Positions 14,042 to 22,007 of a stretch of 22,118 bases of DNA are shown piece by piece. The notes beneath the pieces were generated by a model. It ran no database searches, had not been told where the DNA came from, and saw only the letters and a list, made by a program, of their open reading frames with translations. This stretch comes from Actinomycetes bacterium. GTDB lineage: Bacteria > Actinomycetota > Actinomycetes > S36-B12 > GCA-2699445. A program made the position numbers and the translations under genes. Where the stretch lies: positions 1 to 22,118 of the forward strand of contig JAHZKU010000036.1 in assembly GCA_022600255.1 (NCBI GenBank), given 5' to 3'. Numbering within the stretch: position 1 is the stretch's first letter; each line of letters begins with the position of its first letter.

Positions 14042-15601
14042 CTACTTAAAACCGGCCTTCTTCATCAAGCCCACGGACTTGGTCAGCAAGTCACCCCACT
14101 TTTCATCGGTCATTCCAAACTGTGGACCAAAACTAAGGGCACGCATCGTGGCCACAGTCTGCGATTCGGTGTACTTCAAGATGCCGTCCTCACCGTGTCG
14201 GCGACCCAACCCGGAATCGCCGAACCCGCCCATCGGGGCTGACGTGCTACCCCAGGCTGCGGCGTAGCCCTCGTTCACATTGACGGTGCCAGCCTTGATT
14301 TGGGCAGCAACGGCCTGGCCGCGCTTGATGTCGGAGGTGACCACGGAGGCGTTGAGGCCGTAGTCAGAATCGTTGGCCAACCGGATGGCTTCGGCATCGG
14401 TCGCGAACGGGTACAGCGAGATCAGCGGCCCGAAAGTCTCATTGCGATACGCCTGCATCTGATCGGTTACCCCGGTGAGCACTGTGGGCTCGAAGACGTA
14501 AGGACCAACTTCGGGCCGGGCATTTCCGCCCGCCACTACCGTCGCCCCCTTCTCACGAGCGTCGGCAAGGTGAGCACGAACCGTCTCCACTTGCCCGTTG
14601 TCAATCAGGGAGCCCATATCCGCGCCCCAACCCACATTGGCGGACAAGCGCATGTGCTTTACCCGTTCAGCCAAGGCCGGAACGAAGTCATCCCAAATCT
14701 GCTGCGCGACATAGATGCGTTCGGTGGAAACGCAAAGTTGGCCGCTGTTTGCAAATGAGCCGCGGATGGCAATGTCCACAGCCTTTTGGATGTCCGCATC
14801 GGCCAGAATCACCATGGCGTTCTTACCGCCGAGTTCCAACGAACACCCGATGAGTCGCTCACCACAGCCTGCGGCAATCACGCGACCCACACCGGTCGAT
14901 CCCGTGAACATGACAAAGTCTGATTGGCCAACGATGGTTGGCCCGAGTCCAGCGCCGCTCCCGGCGACGACGCTCAGCACTCCGTCGGGCAGGCCGGCGC
15001 GTTCAAACATGTCCGCCACCCACAACGCCGTGAAAGGGGTCTTGCTGTCTGGCTTCAGCACGACTGCGTTACCGGCAACGATTGCCGCCAACGCATCCGA
15101 AGCGGCCAGTGTTAGAGGATAGTTCCAAGGCGCGATTACCCCGACCACACCTTTGGGTCGGTGATAGGCCTTCACCCCAACGAGGCCCGGCAGTGCGCCC
15201 CGGACCCGGCGTGGCTTGAGCAGGCGACCGGCCTCTTTGGCGTAGTGGCGGGCATTGACACAGATATCGAGCACTTCCTCAAGAGCGTCCTTGCGCGCCT
15301 TGCCAGTTTCGAGCTGTACCAAGTCCAAAGCTTCGTCGCGGTTGGCTAAGACCAAGTCATGGAACCTCTTGAGCACTTGTACCCGGCGGTACACCGGTTC
15401 CTGACCCCAGCGACGCTGCGCCAGCCGTGCGAAGTGGAAGGCCCGTTCCACGTCCAAGGGACTGGAGATCGGAACCTCGCCGAGGAGTTGCCCATCTGTG
15501 GGCGAGTACACCTCCGACATTGCTGATTGGCTGCTGTGCACGTGGCGGACCAACGGCGCAAAACGATTCACAACCGGTGTGTCGGTCACTGTCTGGGTCA
15601 C
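14042..15601 (-). CDS. gabD2: Succinate-semialdehyde dehydrogenase (NAD(P)+) family aldehyde dehydrogenase
   Basis: Aldehyde dehydrogenase that oxidises succinate semialdehyde (or a similar aldehyde) to the acid, feeding succinate to the TCA cycle. 519 aa from GTG 15601. Visible motifs: VIAPWNYPL near 155, nucleotide-binding FTGSTGVG (about 233-239), general base Glu256 in LELGGKN, nucleophile Cys290 in NSGQLCVSTERIY, and ETFGPLISLYPF with NDSDYGLNASV toward the end. The GTG start overlaps the glpD stop as GTGA and has AGGAG about 6 nt upstream inside glpD, so translation is coupled. The open frame upstream of GTG lies within glpD and is not coding. Last gene of the guaB-guaB3-glpD-gabD run. 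The family is certain; the exact substrate is inferred from similarity to streptomycete GabD2-type proteins. Confidence 0.9.
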   Translation of the reverse strand: MTQTVTDTPVVNRFAPLVRHVHSSQSAMSEVYSPTDGQLLGEVPISSPLDVERAFHFARLAQRRWGQEPVYRRVQVLKRFHDLVLANRDEALDLVQLETGKARKDALEEVLDICVNARHYAKEAGRLLKPRRVRGALPGLVGVKAYHRPKGVVGVIAPWNYPLTLAASDALAAIVAGNAVVLKPDSKTPFTALWVADMFERAGLPDGVLSVVAGSGAGLGPTIVGQSDFVMFTGSTGVGRVIAAGCGERLIGCSLELGGKNAMVILADADIQKAVDIAIRGSFANSGQLCVSTERIYVAQQIWDDFVPALAERVKHMRLSANVGWGADMGSLIDNGQVETVRAHLADAREKGATVVAGGNARPEVGPYVFEPTVLTGVTDQMQAYRNETFGPLISLYPFATDAEAIRLANDSDYGLNASVVTSDIKRGQAVAAQIKAGTVNVNEGYAAAWGSTSAPMGGFGDSGLGRRHGEDGILKYTESQTVATMRALSFGPQFGMTDEKWGDLLTKSVGLMKKAGFK

Positions 15602-17379
15602 TGGGACTCCTGCGTTGTTGAGGTGGTGGTTGGGGTTTGTTCGGCGGCTGTGGGCTGCGGCGGACGCCAACGCCGCTGCTCACGCTGGGCCTGCTCGACG
15701 TAATGCTGCACTTCCTGCTGCTCCCGTTCCTTGGCCCAGCCCAGTCTACGAGCCAACAGGGCCCCAACACCCGGTGCGACGCTAACCCCCGCATCGGATA
15801 CCTCCAGGGCCAAGCGAGTGCGGCGGACCAAGACATCGGCCACGGACCGGGCGCCTTCTGCATCAATCGCCACCACGGCTTCGGCCCATAGGTAAGGCGC
15901 CTCGGGGTGGATTCGTTCGGCCAGCTCAGGCTCGGCTGCGATCAGGGCGGCCACGTCACTGGAACGATCGCCGTGCCGGCGCAGTAGGTGCTCAACGACA
16001 TGCTCCGGCAACCCCCAGTCCCGCGCTAGCCGACCGCGGGTGGCCCAGAGTTCGTCAAATCCTTGGCCCCCTACAACCACGATCTCGCGCGTGACGCACT
16101 TGGGTGGTGTGCCAGGCACGAAAGCGGCTCGTTCGGAGACGGCCGCGTCAACGGCGTCTTGGGCCATGACGCGGTAGGTGGTGTATTTGCCTCCGGCGAC
16201 CATGACGAGGCCCGGTTCCGGTCGCATCACTAGGTGCTCGCGGGAGACCGCTGTTGTACCAGCCTCATCAGCACCAACCTCGACCTCAGCGGCCACCAAC
16301 GGGCGCAGGCCGCAATACACCCCAATCACGTCCGACGGGAACAGAGGGCTCACCAACCATCGATTGGCCTGGTCCAGCAGGTAATCCACGTCGGCGAGGG
16401 TGACATCCGGGTCGTCGAGGGCGCCGTCGTAGTCGGTGTCGGTCGTGCCAATCAGCCAGTTGTCGCCCCAAGGCAGCAGGAACAAGACGCTAGACTCGGT
16501 GCGGGCAATCACCGCGCTCCCGGAGCGGATCTTAGCCTTGGGGACGATCACGTGCACCCCCTTGCTCTGGCGAACGGTAGACCCAATCTCGCTCAGTCCG
16601 GCCGCTTCCCGGAAGGAATCACTCCAGACACCGGTGGCACTCAAGACACAGCGCGCGTATCCCGTGATCGTTTCGCCATCGGCCACAAACTCCACACCGA
16701 TCACCCGATCGCCGGCGGGACCCATCGCAGCCCGCACCAGATCGGTCACCGTTGCTTCGGTCACCACCGCGGCGCCGAAGGCAGCCGCAGTTCGCGCTAA
16801 CGCCACCACGTGGCGGGCGTCGTCGATCTGGGCGTCGTGAAAGCGGATAGCACCGCTGAGTTGGTTCACGTCCAACGCGGGCGCTAGGCCGTGCACGGCC
16901 GCCCGAGACAGCGTGCGGGGGCGCGGCATGGTGCCCCCGTAGGCACCCACTCGTGACAACAGATCGTAGAGTGTGACACCCGCGCCGTAGTAGGACTTCT
17001 CCACTGTCCGAGTCAACGGCAAGAGGAACTGCAGGGGACGCACCAGATGAGGGGCTACATGGTCTAGCAAGAGTCCCCGCTCGGTTAGAGCTTCCCGGAC
17101 CAAGCCGAACTCGCGATTCTCCAGATACCGCAAGCCACCGTGAGCCAAGCGACTAGAGCGGCTCGACGTGCCCGAGGCTAGATCTGCCTTTTCGATGAGA
17201 GCAACCCGCAGCCCCCGGGTGGCGGCGTCAAGCGCCGAACCAGCACCAACCACACCTCCGCCGACCACGATCATGTCTAGTGGGTGGTCTCGCGACGAGT
17301 TGCGCAACTCTTCGATCGCCGCGGCACGTTGCCGGGGATTGAGGCGATCAGATTGGATACCTTGGGTCTGCGTTTCGAT
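15598..17379 (-). CDS. glpD: Glycerol-3-phosphate dehydrogenase, likely AUC start
   Basis: FAD-dependent membrane-associated dehydrogenase that converts glycerol-3-phosphate to dihydroxyacetone phosphate and passes electrons to quinones. FAD motif VVGGGVVGAG, then GTSSRSSRLAHGGLRYLE, LLPLTRTVEKSYYGAGVTLYD, PWGDNWLIGTTDTDYDGALDDP and VMVAGGKYTTYR are all typical of GlpD/DAO proteins; the C-terminal helical domain is followed by a Gln/Thr-rich end. Conserved N-terminal sequence (DRLNPRQRAAAIEEL) lies upstream of the first conventional start codon (TTG 17307) and is open back to a stop at 17401-17403. The only plausible start covering it is ATC at 17379, with AAAGGA 6 nt upstream. That gives 593 aa. 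It lies 41 bp after guaB3 and overlaps gabD by 4 bp. Function is sure; the start is inferred. Confidence 0.9.
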   Translation of the reverse strand: METQTQGIQSDRLNPRQRAAAIEELRNSSRDHPLDMIVVGGGVVGAGSALDAATRGLRVALIEKADLASGTSSRSSRLAHGGLRYLENREFGLVREALTERGLLLDHVAPHLVRPLQFLLPLTRTVEKSYYGAGVTLYDLLSRVGAYGGTMPRPRTLSRAAVHGLAPALDVNQLSGAIRFHDAQIDDARHVVALARTAAAFGAAVVTEATVTDLVRAAMGPAGDRVIGVEFVADGETITGYARCVLSATGVWSDSFREAAGLSEIGSTVRQSKGVHVIVPKAKIRSGSAVIARTESSVLFLLPWGDNWLIGTTDTDYDGALDDPDVTLADVDYLLDQANRWLVSPLFPSDVIGVYCGLRPLVAAEVEVGADEAGTTAVSREHLVMRPEPGLVMVAGGKYTTYRVMAQDAVDAAVSERAAFVPGTPPKCVTREIVVVGGQGFDELWATRGRLARDWGLPEHVVEHLLRRHGDRSSDVAALIAAEPELAERIHPEAPYLWAEAVVAIDAEGARSVADVLVRRTRLALEVSDAGVSVAPGVGALLARRLGWAKEREQQEVQHYVEQAQREQRRWRPPQPTAAEQTPTTTSTTQESQ

Positions 17380-17420
17380 GGTTCGTCCTTTGGCTCGACA
17401 TCAGATGGGGCCCGCGGTGG

Positions 17421-18533
17421 CTAGCTTTCGGTCACCACAACTTCAACCCGCTGAAACTCCTTGAGGTCGGTATACCCCGCCGTGGCGATCGCGCGTCTGA
17501 TAGCACCAACTAGGTTCATCGTGCCGTCCGCCACGTGACTGGGTCCGGTTGCGATCTCGGCAATGGTGCCAACCGTTCCTAACTCGACGCGTTCCCCGCG
17601 TGGCAGCGTTGGGTGCACGGCTTCTGGTCCCCAGTGGAAGCCTTGTCCGGGTGCGTCGATGGCCCGAGCAAAAGCGGCGCCAGCCACGACCGCATCTGCG
17701 CCGCAGGCGATCGCCCGAACCATGTCACCAGAGCGCCCCATACTGCCGTCGGCCAAGACATGAACGTACCGACCCCCGGACTCATCAAGGTAGTCGCGGC
17801 GAGCTTCGGCCACCTCAGCGACAGCAGTCGCCATCGGAACCCGCACCCCCAGGACATTGGCTGTACGGTGCGACGCCCCGCCTCCGAAACCAACAAGGAC
17901 GCCGGCCGCACCCGTGCGCATCAGATGCAGCGCCGATTGGTAGTTGGCGCACCCACCGACGATCACTGGGACGTCAAGGGAATGGATGAACTCCTTGAGG
18001 TTGATTGCCTCCCGACTCGACGAGACATGCTCAGCACTTACGGTGGTCCCGCGGATGACCAAAATATCCAAGCCAGCGGCAACCGCCACTGGCGCGAGTT
18101 GGGCAGCCTTGTCCGGGGAAACTGCCGCGGCCACGGTGTGGCCTTGGTCGGCGAGTTCGGCGACCCGTCGACTCACGAGATCCGGGTCAATCGGCTGAGC
18201 GTAGATGCGCTGCATCACCGGCGTGGCCTCACTGGCCGACAGACCACGAATCTGCGCCAGCTGCGGGGCCGGGTCTGCGTAACGCGACCAAAGACCTTCC
18301 AGGTTTAATGGGGCGCAAATCCCTAGCTTGCCGAATTGCTGGGCTGAAGCCGGGGACACAACCGAGTCCGTTGGTGCCGTCATCAACGGCGCATCAAACG
18401 GGTAGGCGTCAATCTGCCAACCGACGGACACGTCGGAGAGATCGCGGGTGCGGCGGCTGGGAACCACCGACACTTCATCGAAGGAGTATGCTCTGCGCCC
18501 GCGTCGGGCCCGGCCAATCTCAATCTCGGGCAT
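17421..18533 (-). CDS. guaB3: GuaB3 family IMP dehydrogenase-related protein
   Basis: Paralogue of IMP dehydrogenase, 370 aa, without CBS domains. The actinobacterial GuaB3 pattern is clear: RARRGRRAYSFDEVSVVPSRRTR, LNLEGLWSRY, DILVIRGTTVSAEHVS, ALHLMRTGAAGVLVGFGGG, RRDYLDESGGRYVHVLADGSMGRSGD, CGADAVVAGAAFA and GYTDLKEFQRVEV. At the place of the IMPDH catalytic loop (GSICTT in GuaB) the sequence is GGGASHRTA with no cysteine, so ordinary IMPDH chemistry is not expected. The family's role in actinobacteria is unsettled; cyanobacterial GuaB3 has been reported to act as a GMP reductase. ATG 18533 starts 2 bp after the guaB stop, with a G-run ribosome-binding site in the end of guaB, so it is co-translated with guaB. 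Confidence 0.92.
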   Translation of the reverse strand: MPEIEIGRARRGRRAYSFDEVSVVPSRRTRDLSDVSVGWQIDAYPFDAPLMTAPTDSVVSPASAQQFGKLGICAPLNLEGLWSRYADPAPQLAQIRGLSASEATPVMQRIYAQPIDPDLVSRRVAELADQGHTVAAAVSPDKAAQLAPVAVAAGLDILVIRGTTVSAEHVSSSREAINLKEFIHSLDVPVIVGGCANYQSALHLMRTGAAGVLVGFGGGASHRTANVLGVRVPMATAVAEVAEARRDYLDESGGRYVHVLADGSMGRSGDMVRAIACGADAVVAGAAFARAIDAPGQGFHWGPEAVHPTLPRGERVELGTVGTIAEIATGPSHVADGTMNLVGAIRRAIATAGYTDLKEFQRVEVVVTES

Positions 18534-18535
18534 CC

Positions 18536-20044
18536 CTAACGCCCCCCAGCGAAGTAGTTTGGCGCCTCAGAGGTGACTTGGACGTCGTGGGGGTGGCTCT
18601 CGCGCAGCCCAGCTGACGTGATCCGAACGAACTGGCCCTTGGCCTGCAACTCCCCAAGCGTGTCTGCGCCAACATAACCCATCGATGCGCGCAGGCCGCC
18701 CACCAACTGATGAGCAACGGCGGCCAGCGGCCCGCGATAGGGCACCTGGCCTTCAATCCCTTCCGGGACCAACTTGTCGTCCGAAAGCACATCGTCCTGA
18801 AAATAGCGATCCTTGGAGTAGGACCTGGCCTCACCGCGGGATTGCATGGCGCCTAGGGATCCCATGCCGCGGTATTGCTTGAACTGCTTGCCGTTCACAA
18901 AAACCACGTCACCGGGCGCCTCTTCGCACCCGGCGAGCAAGGATCCCAACATCACACTGTCTGCGCCTGCGACCAAAGCCTTGGCGATGTCACCGGAATA
19001 CTGCAAGCCCCCGTCCGCGATCACTGGCACGCCAGCTGCTTTCGCGGCCCGAGCGGCTTCGTGTACCGCGCTCACTTGGGGTACGCCGACGCCAGCCACA
19101 ACACGGGTCGTGCAGATTGAGCCCGGCCCCACCCCAACCTTGATCCCGTCTGCGCCCGCGTCGACCAACGCACGGGCTCCAGCCTCAGTGGCCACGTTGC
19201 CACCAATTACGTCAACCTGGGTGTCTGTCTTCAGCCGCTTGACAGCATCCAAGACCTGTCGGGAGTGACCATGTGCGGTGTCCACCACCACAACGTCCAC
19301 CCCGGCTTCGATGAGTAGTTGGGCGCGCTTGTAAGCGTCCTCCCCAACCCCGACCGCGGCACCAACCCGCAACCGACCAGAGTCGTCCTTTGAGGCCCCG
19401 GGGTATTGCTCGGACTTGGTGAAGTCCTTCACCGTGATCAGCCCGGCCAGCCGACCTGCATCATCGACCAGCGGCAACTTCTCCACACGGTGTTCTGCCA
19501 ACAGCGCGAAAGCATCTTTTCGTGAAATACCAACGTGGCCAGTCACTAAGGGTCCCCGCGTCATCACGTCACTTACCCGCTGGGACTTGTCTTCGATGAA
19601 GCGCATGTCCCGATTCGTGACGATCCCCAGCAAGGCACCGTCCTCCCCCACTACGGGAGCCCCCGAGATTCGGTACCGGGCGCATAGCGCGTCCACGTCG
19701 GCCAGAGAATCCTCGGCCCGACAGGTGACTGGATTTGTCAGCATCCCGGCCTCAGAGCGCTTCACTAAGTCCACCTGAAGCGCTTGGTCTTCGGCAGACG
19801 AGTTGCGGTGCAGAATCCCAATTCCACCTTCCCTTGCCATGGCGATCGCCATGCGGGCCTCGGTGACCGTGTCCATGGCACTGGACAGCAGCGGTACCCC
19901 GAGCCGAATCGAGCGAGTCAATCGAGCGGTTGTGTCTACTTCGCTGGGAATCACATCAGACTCATTGGGCAACAACAACACGTCGTCGTAGGTCAGACCT
20001 AGCGGGCCGAAGGTTGAGCCGGAAGATTCTGCCGGAGAAGTCAC
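18536..20044 (-). CDS. guaB: IMP dehydrogenase
   Basis: Oxidises IMP to XMP with NAD+, the committed step of guanine nucleotide synthesis; GuaA in this window does the next step. 502 aa, normal length. LTYDDVLLLP and LLSSAMDTVTEARMAIAMA open the barrel. Two CBS motifs occupy about 102-215 (VTCRAEDSLADV...GAPVVGEDGALLGIVTNRD and KLPLVDDAGRLAGLITVKD). The catalytic loop is GVGPGSICTTR with Cys311. IADGGLQYSGDIAKAL, YRGMGSLGAM and the flap YSKDRYFQDD follow. GTG 20044 is chosen because the protein then begins as in relatives and GAGG lies about 6 nt upstream. First gene of the guaB-guaB3-glpD-gabD run and divergent from bldM, with which it shares a 254-bp control region. Confidence 0.97.
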   Translation of the reverse strand: MTSPAESSGSTFGPLGLTYDDVLLLPNESDVIPSEVDTTARLTRSIRLGVPLLSSAMDTVTEARMAIAMAREGGIGILHRNSSAEDQALQVDLVKRSEAGMLTNPVTCRAEDSLADVDALCARYRISGAPVVGEDGALLGIVTNRDMRFIEDKSQRVSDVMTRGPLVTGHVGISRKDAFALLAEHRVEKLPLVDDAGRLAGLITVKDFTKSEQYPGASKDDSGRLRVGAAVGVGEDAYKRAQLLIEAGVDVVVVDTAHGHSRQVLDAVKRLKTDTQVDVIGGNVATEAGARALVDAGADGIKVGVGPGSICTTRVVAGVGVPQVSAVHEAARAAKAAGVPVIADGGLQYSGDIAKALVAGADSVMLGSLLAGCEEAPGDVVFVNGKQFKQYRGMGSLGAMQSRGEARSYSKDRYFQDDVLSDDKLVPEGIEGQVPYRGPLAAVAHQLVGGLRASMGYVGADTLGELQAKGQFVRITSAGLRESHPHDVQVTSEAPNYFAGGR

Positions 20045-20112
20045 ATGCGCCTCACAAGTCTCGGGCTTTCAGGTTACCGCCACCGACAAGCCCTCACCAA
20101 TCCGGACATTCG

Positions 20113-20141
20113 GCATAAGTCGGGCTCGGAGACGGTTTCAA
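20113..20141 (-). promoter_or_regulatory. Possible guaB promoter
   Basis: On the minus strand TTGAAA (20141-20136), a 17-bp spacer and TTATGC (20118-20113), about 65 nt before the GTG. The -35 is good and the -10 poor. This is the best vegetative-type pair I can place in the guaB/bldM gap. Confidence 0.3.
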
Positions 20142-20142
20142 C

Positions 20143-20208
20143 ATGTGTAGACCTGTCCGCTTCCCCCACGATGATGTGCAGACGCGACCTTTCGTTGTAG
20201 GGAGGTCG
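20143..20208. promoter_or_regulatory. Repeats in the guaB / bldM control region
   Basis: ATGTGTAGACC (20143-20153) and ATGTGCAGACG (20174-20184) match at 9 of 11 positions and are 31 bp apart, close to three helical turns. Immediately after the second is an inverted repeat, CGACCT (20185-20190), 12-nt spacer, AGGTCG (20203-20208), ending 90 bp before the bldM start. These could be regulator sites for either gene. No published consensus was recognised. Confidence 0.3.
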
Positions 20209-20298
20209 TGCACCAGCCTTCACACAGGTTGGGAACCCGCGCTTGGCTGCGCAAGGATTCCGGCCTGACAAGGCGCGCGCTTGAGGAGGGAGTACAAC

Positions 20299-20898
20299 AT
20301 GGTCAGTGTCTTGGTCTGTGATGACACGCCAGCCGTGCGGCAGTCCCTGCAACGTTGTTTGGCGTTGGTGCCCGATGTCGCCACCGTGAGCACCGCCGCG
20401 AGTGGGGAGGAACTGCTCGCGCGTTACCCAGTGGAGCGACCCGATCTTGTGTTGCTGGACACCCAAATGCCCGGTATTGGCGGCTTGGAGTCGCTGCGTC
20501 GCCTCCTTCATGCGCACCACAAGGCCAACGTGTTGATGCTGACAATGGGCGAATCCCCCGCCGAGGTTGCCGAAGCGGTGGCAAATGGTGCGCTGGGATA
20601 CGTGGCCAAGGATGCCTCACCGCAAGAGGTCGCGGCCGTCCTAGCGGTTGCCCAACGGCCAGGATCAGGTGGCAAAGTGCCTCCCCAGCGGGAGACCGGT
20701 ATTCCATCGCTAACTGAGCGCGAGCGGCAAGTCCTGCAGGGGATGAGTGATGGTCGTTCCAACGCGCAGATAGGCCGCGATTTGTTTCTGTCCGAGGACA
20801 CCGTGAAGACTCACGCTCGGCGACTGTTCCGTAAGCTGTCGGTATCCGATCGCGGTCATGCCGTGGCGGAAGGTTTCCGAATCGGGATTCTGACCTAG
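20299..20898 (+). CDS. bldM: BldM-like orphan response regulator (NarL/LuxR type)
   Basis: Transcription factor of 199 aa. Receiver domain about 1-120: SVLVCDDTPAVRQSLQR, Asp8/Asp9, Asp54 in LVLLDTQMPGIGG, Thr82 and Lys104 in YVAKDAS, so the phosphorylation pocket looks complete. A linker leads to the LuxR-type helix-turn-helix LTERERQVLQGMSDGRSNAQIGRDLFLSEDTVKTHARRLFRKL, nearly identical as remembered to streptomycete BldM, a developmental regulator that acts alone or with WhiI and does not need phosphorylation. Position beside guaB supports orthology. ATG 20299 is preceded by GAGGAGGG with 9-nt spacing, a very strong ribosome-binding site; the TTG at 20281 is upstream of that site and is rejected. 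No partner kinase is adjacent. The role in this organism depends on whether it sporulates or forms hyphae, which the window does not show. Confidence 0.9.
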   Translation: MVSVLVCDDTPAVRQSLQRCLALVPDVATVSTAASGEELLARYPVERPDLVLLDTQMPGIGGLESLRRLLHAHHKANVLMLTMGESPAEVAEAVANGALGYVAKDASPQEVAAVLAVAQRPGSGGKVPPQRETGIPSLTERERQVLQGMSDGRSNAQIGRDLFLSEDTVKTHARRLFRKLSVSDRGHAVAEGFRIGILT

Positions 20899-20902
20899 CT
20901 TT

Positions 20903-20941
20903 CGCAAGCCAGCATTTCGCACCGCCTCCGCAAGCCAGCAT
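20903..20941. repeat. 13-bp direct repeat after bldM
   Basis: CGCAAGCCAGCAT occurs at 20903-20915 and again at 20929-20941 (26-bp period), directly after the bldM stop. The remaining convergent gap to 21194 (about 250 bp) shows no gene; it has only a weak long-range inverted repeat (CCGACCG/CGGTCGG, near 20995 and 21040) and TCGCC-AAC-GGCGA near 21070. Confidence 0.5.
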
Positions 20942-21194
20942 CCCTTCGTCACCCAAGCTGCCGAGGCACCGACGAAGCCATGCCGCAGCGGCCCGACCGC
21001 CACTGCTGAACCCGTGACAGACCTAGTCCACGGCCCGGTCGGTCCCTAACCACCCATCACGAAGTCGCTCGCCAACGGCGATGGGATGGCGTCATTACGG
21101 CTTCATGGCACGACCACGACATCATTATCCAAGGACACAAATGGCGACCTGCATCCAAGACCCCCTCGGGCAGAGATGAGCATGCGCTCCAGAT

Positions 21195-22007
21195 CTAGGC
21201 GAGGTGCAGACTCGGCGGCGCCACGAGACCGGGCGGCAGGTGACTTCCGATGAAATCAACGGCCGTCTGCACTTGCGCTCGCTCCGCGGAATCCATCCGA
21301 CCCCCCAACACGAGCCCGACAGGCCAGACCAGAGTCCGAATCCCCCGGGCGTCCGCCGCCTGCAGGATGATGCTGAGCTCGCGACCCGCGTCTTGGCCCA
21401 CGGCCTCGCACGAGACAGCGTGGATCAGCTGGCTCTTCAACAGATGACGCGGCGAGTCCAAGGTCCGCGCCAGCGACACGCCAGCGCTAGCGGTCCGCAG
21501 CGCGCCGGGGCCGTTGTCGTGCGCCAGCTGGGTCTCGGCGGTTACCCAGTTCACCCTCAGCGCTGCTCGTTGTCGCGCCTCATCCGAGCCTAGGCCAGCA
21601 GCGCCGGACCGTTGCAGCAGTCCGCGAGCCTGCAACAGCCAGTCGGCGTCACCGACCCGCGGCGCAAAGATGTGGTCGGCCGCCAGTCCGGTTAGCCCGT
21701 CCACCGCTGCTAGACCACCGGCCGCCGTGGCCGCAGCATCATGGGGAATGGCTTGAGTGTGGTGACCTAGCTGCCGCAGAATCGACCCTTGCGCCGCGGC
21801 GGCCATCCCGACCAATATCGGGTCGGAGTGGCCGCGGAGCTGAGCCAAGGTGATCCAGCCTGCGCGATAGTCCCCCTGCGCACTACCCGTAATCGCCTGG
21901 GCCCAATCCCACCACGCGTCCTGCCCCGCAACAAAACGACCGGGCGACCCCTCGCAGATTGCGTGGATCGCCCGGTCGTAAGCGGTTGGGTCAGTGGCTG
22001 TGCCCAT
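21195..22007 (-). CDS. Conserved actinobacterial hypothetical protein, helical-repeat type
   Basis: 270 aa, function unknown. From memory it corresponds in position to the conserved hypothetical gene between groEL1 and guaB2 in mycobacteria. The sequence is alanine-rich and alpha-helical with TPR-like spacing (WDWAQAITGSAQGDYRAGWITLAQLRG; GMAAAAQGSILRQLGHHTQAIPHDAAA; ALRVNWVTAETQLAHDNGPGALRTASAGV; RHLLKSQLIHAVSCEAVGQDAG). There are no membrane segments, signal peptide or catalytic motif. The start ATG 22007 lies inside the end of groEL and gives a 17-bp overlap in another frame. There is no Shine-Dalgarno sequence, so translation is probably coupled to groEL. The frame stays open 12 codons further upstream, but those codons lie in groEL. 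Convergent with bldM. Confidence 0.8.
   Translation of the reverse strand: MGTATDPTAYDRAIHAICEGSPGRFVAGQDAWWDWAQAITGSAQGDYRAGWITLAQLRGHSDPILVGMAAAAQGSILRQLGHHTQAIPHDAAATAAGGLAAVDGLTGLAADHIFAPRVGDADWLLQARGLLQRSGAAGLGSDEARQRAALRVNWVTAETQLAHDNGPGALRTASAGVSLARTLDSPRHLLKSQLIHAVSCEAVGQDAGRELSIILQAADARGIRTLVWPVGLVLGGRMDSAERAQVQTAVDFIGSHLPPGLVAPPSLHLA

Noticed and set aside
13926..14267. Plus-strand frame with a hydrophobic stretch (RAGFLIGFAAAVAHYL)
   Set aside because: More than half of it is antisense to the end of gabD and lies over its conserved C-terminus. It has no good ribosome-binding site, and it follows the terminator with no other sign of a gene.
17305..17307. TTG as the start of glpD
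   Set aside because: It lacks a Shine-Dalgarno sequence and would cut off a conserved N-terminal segment that is plainly encoded upstream.
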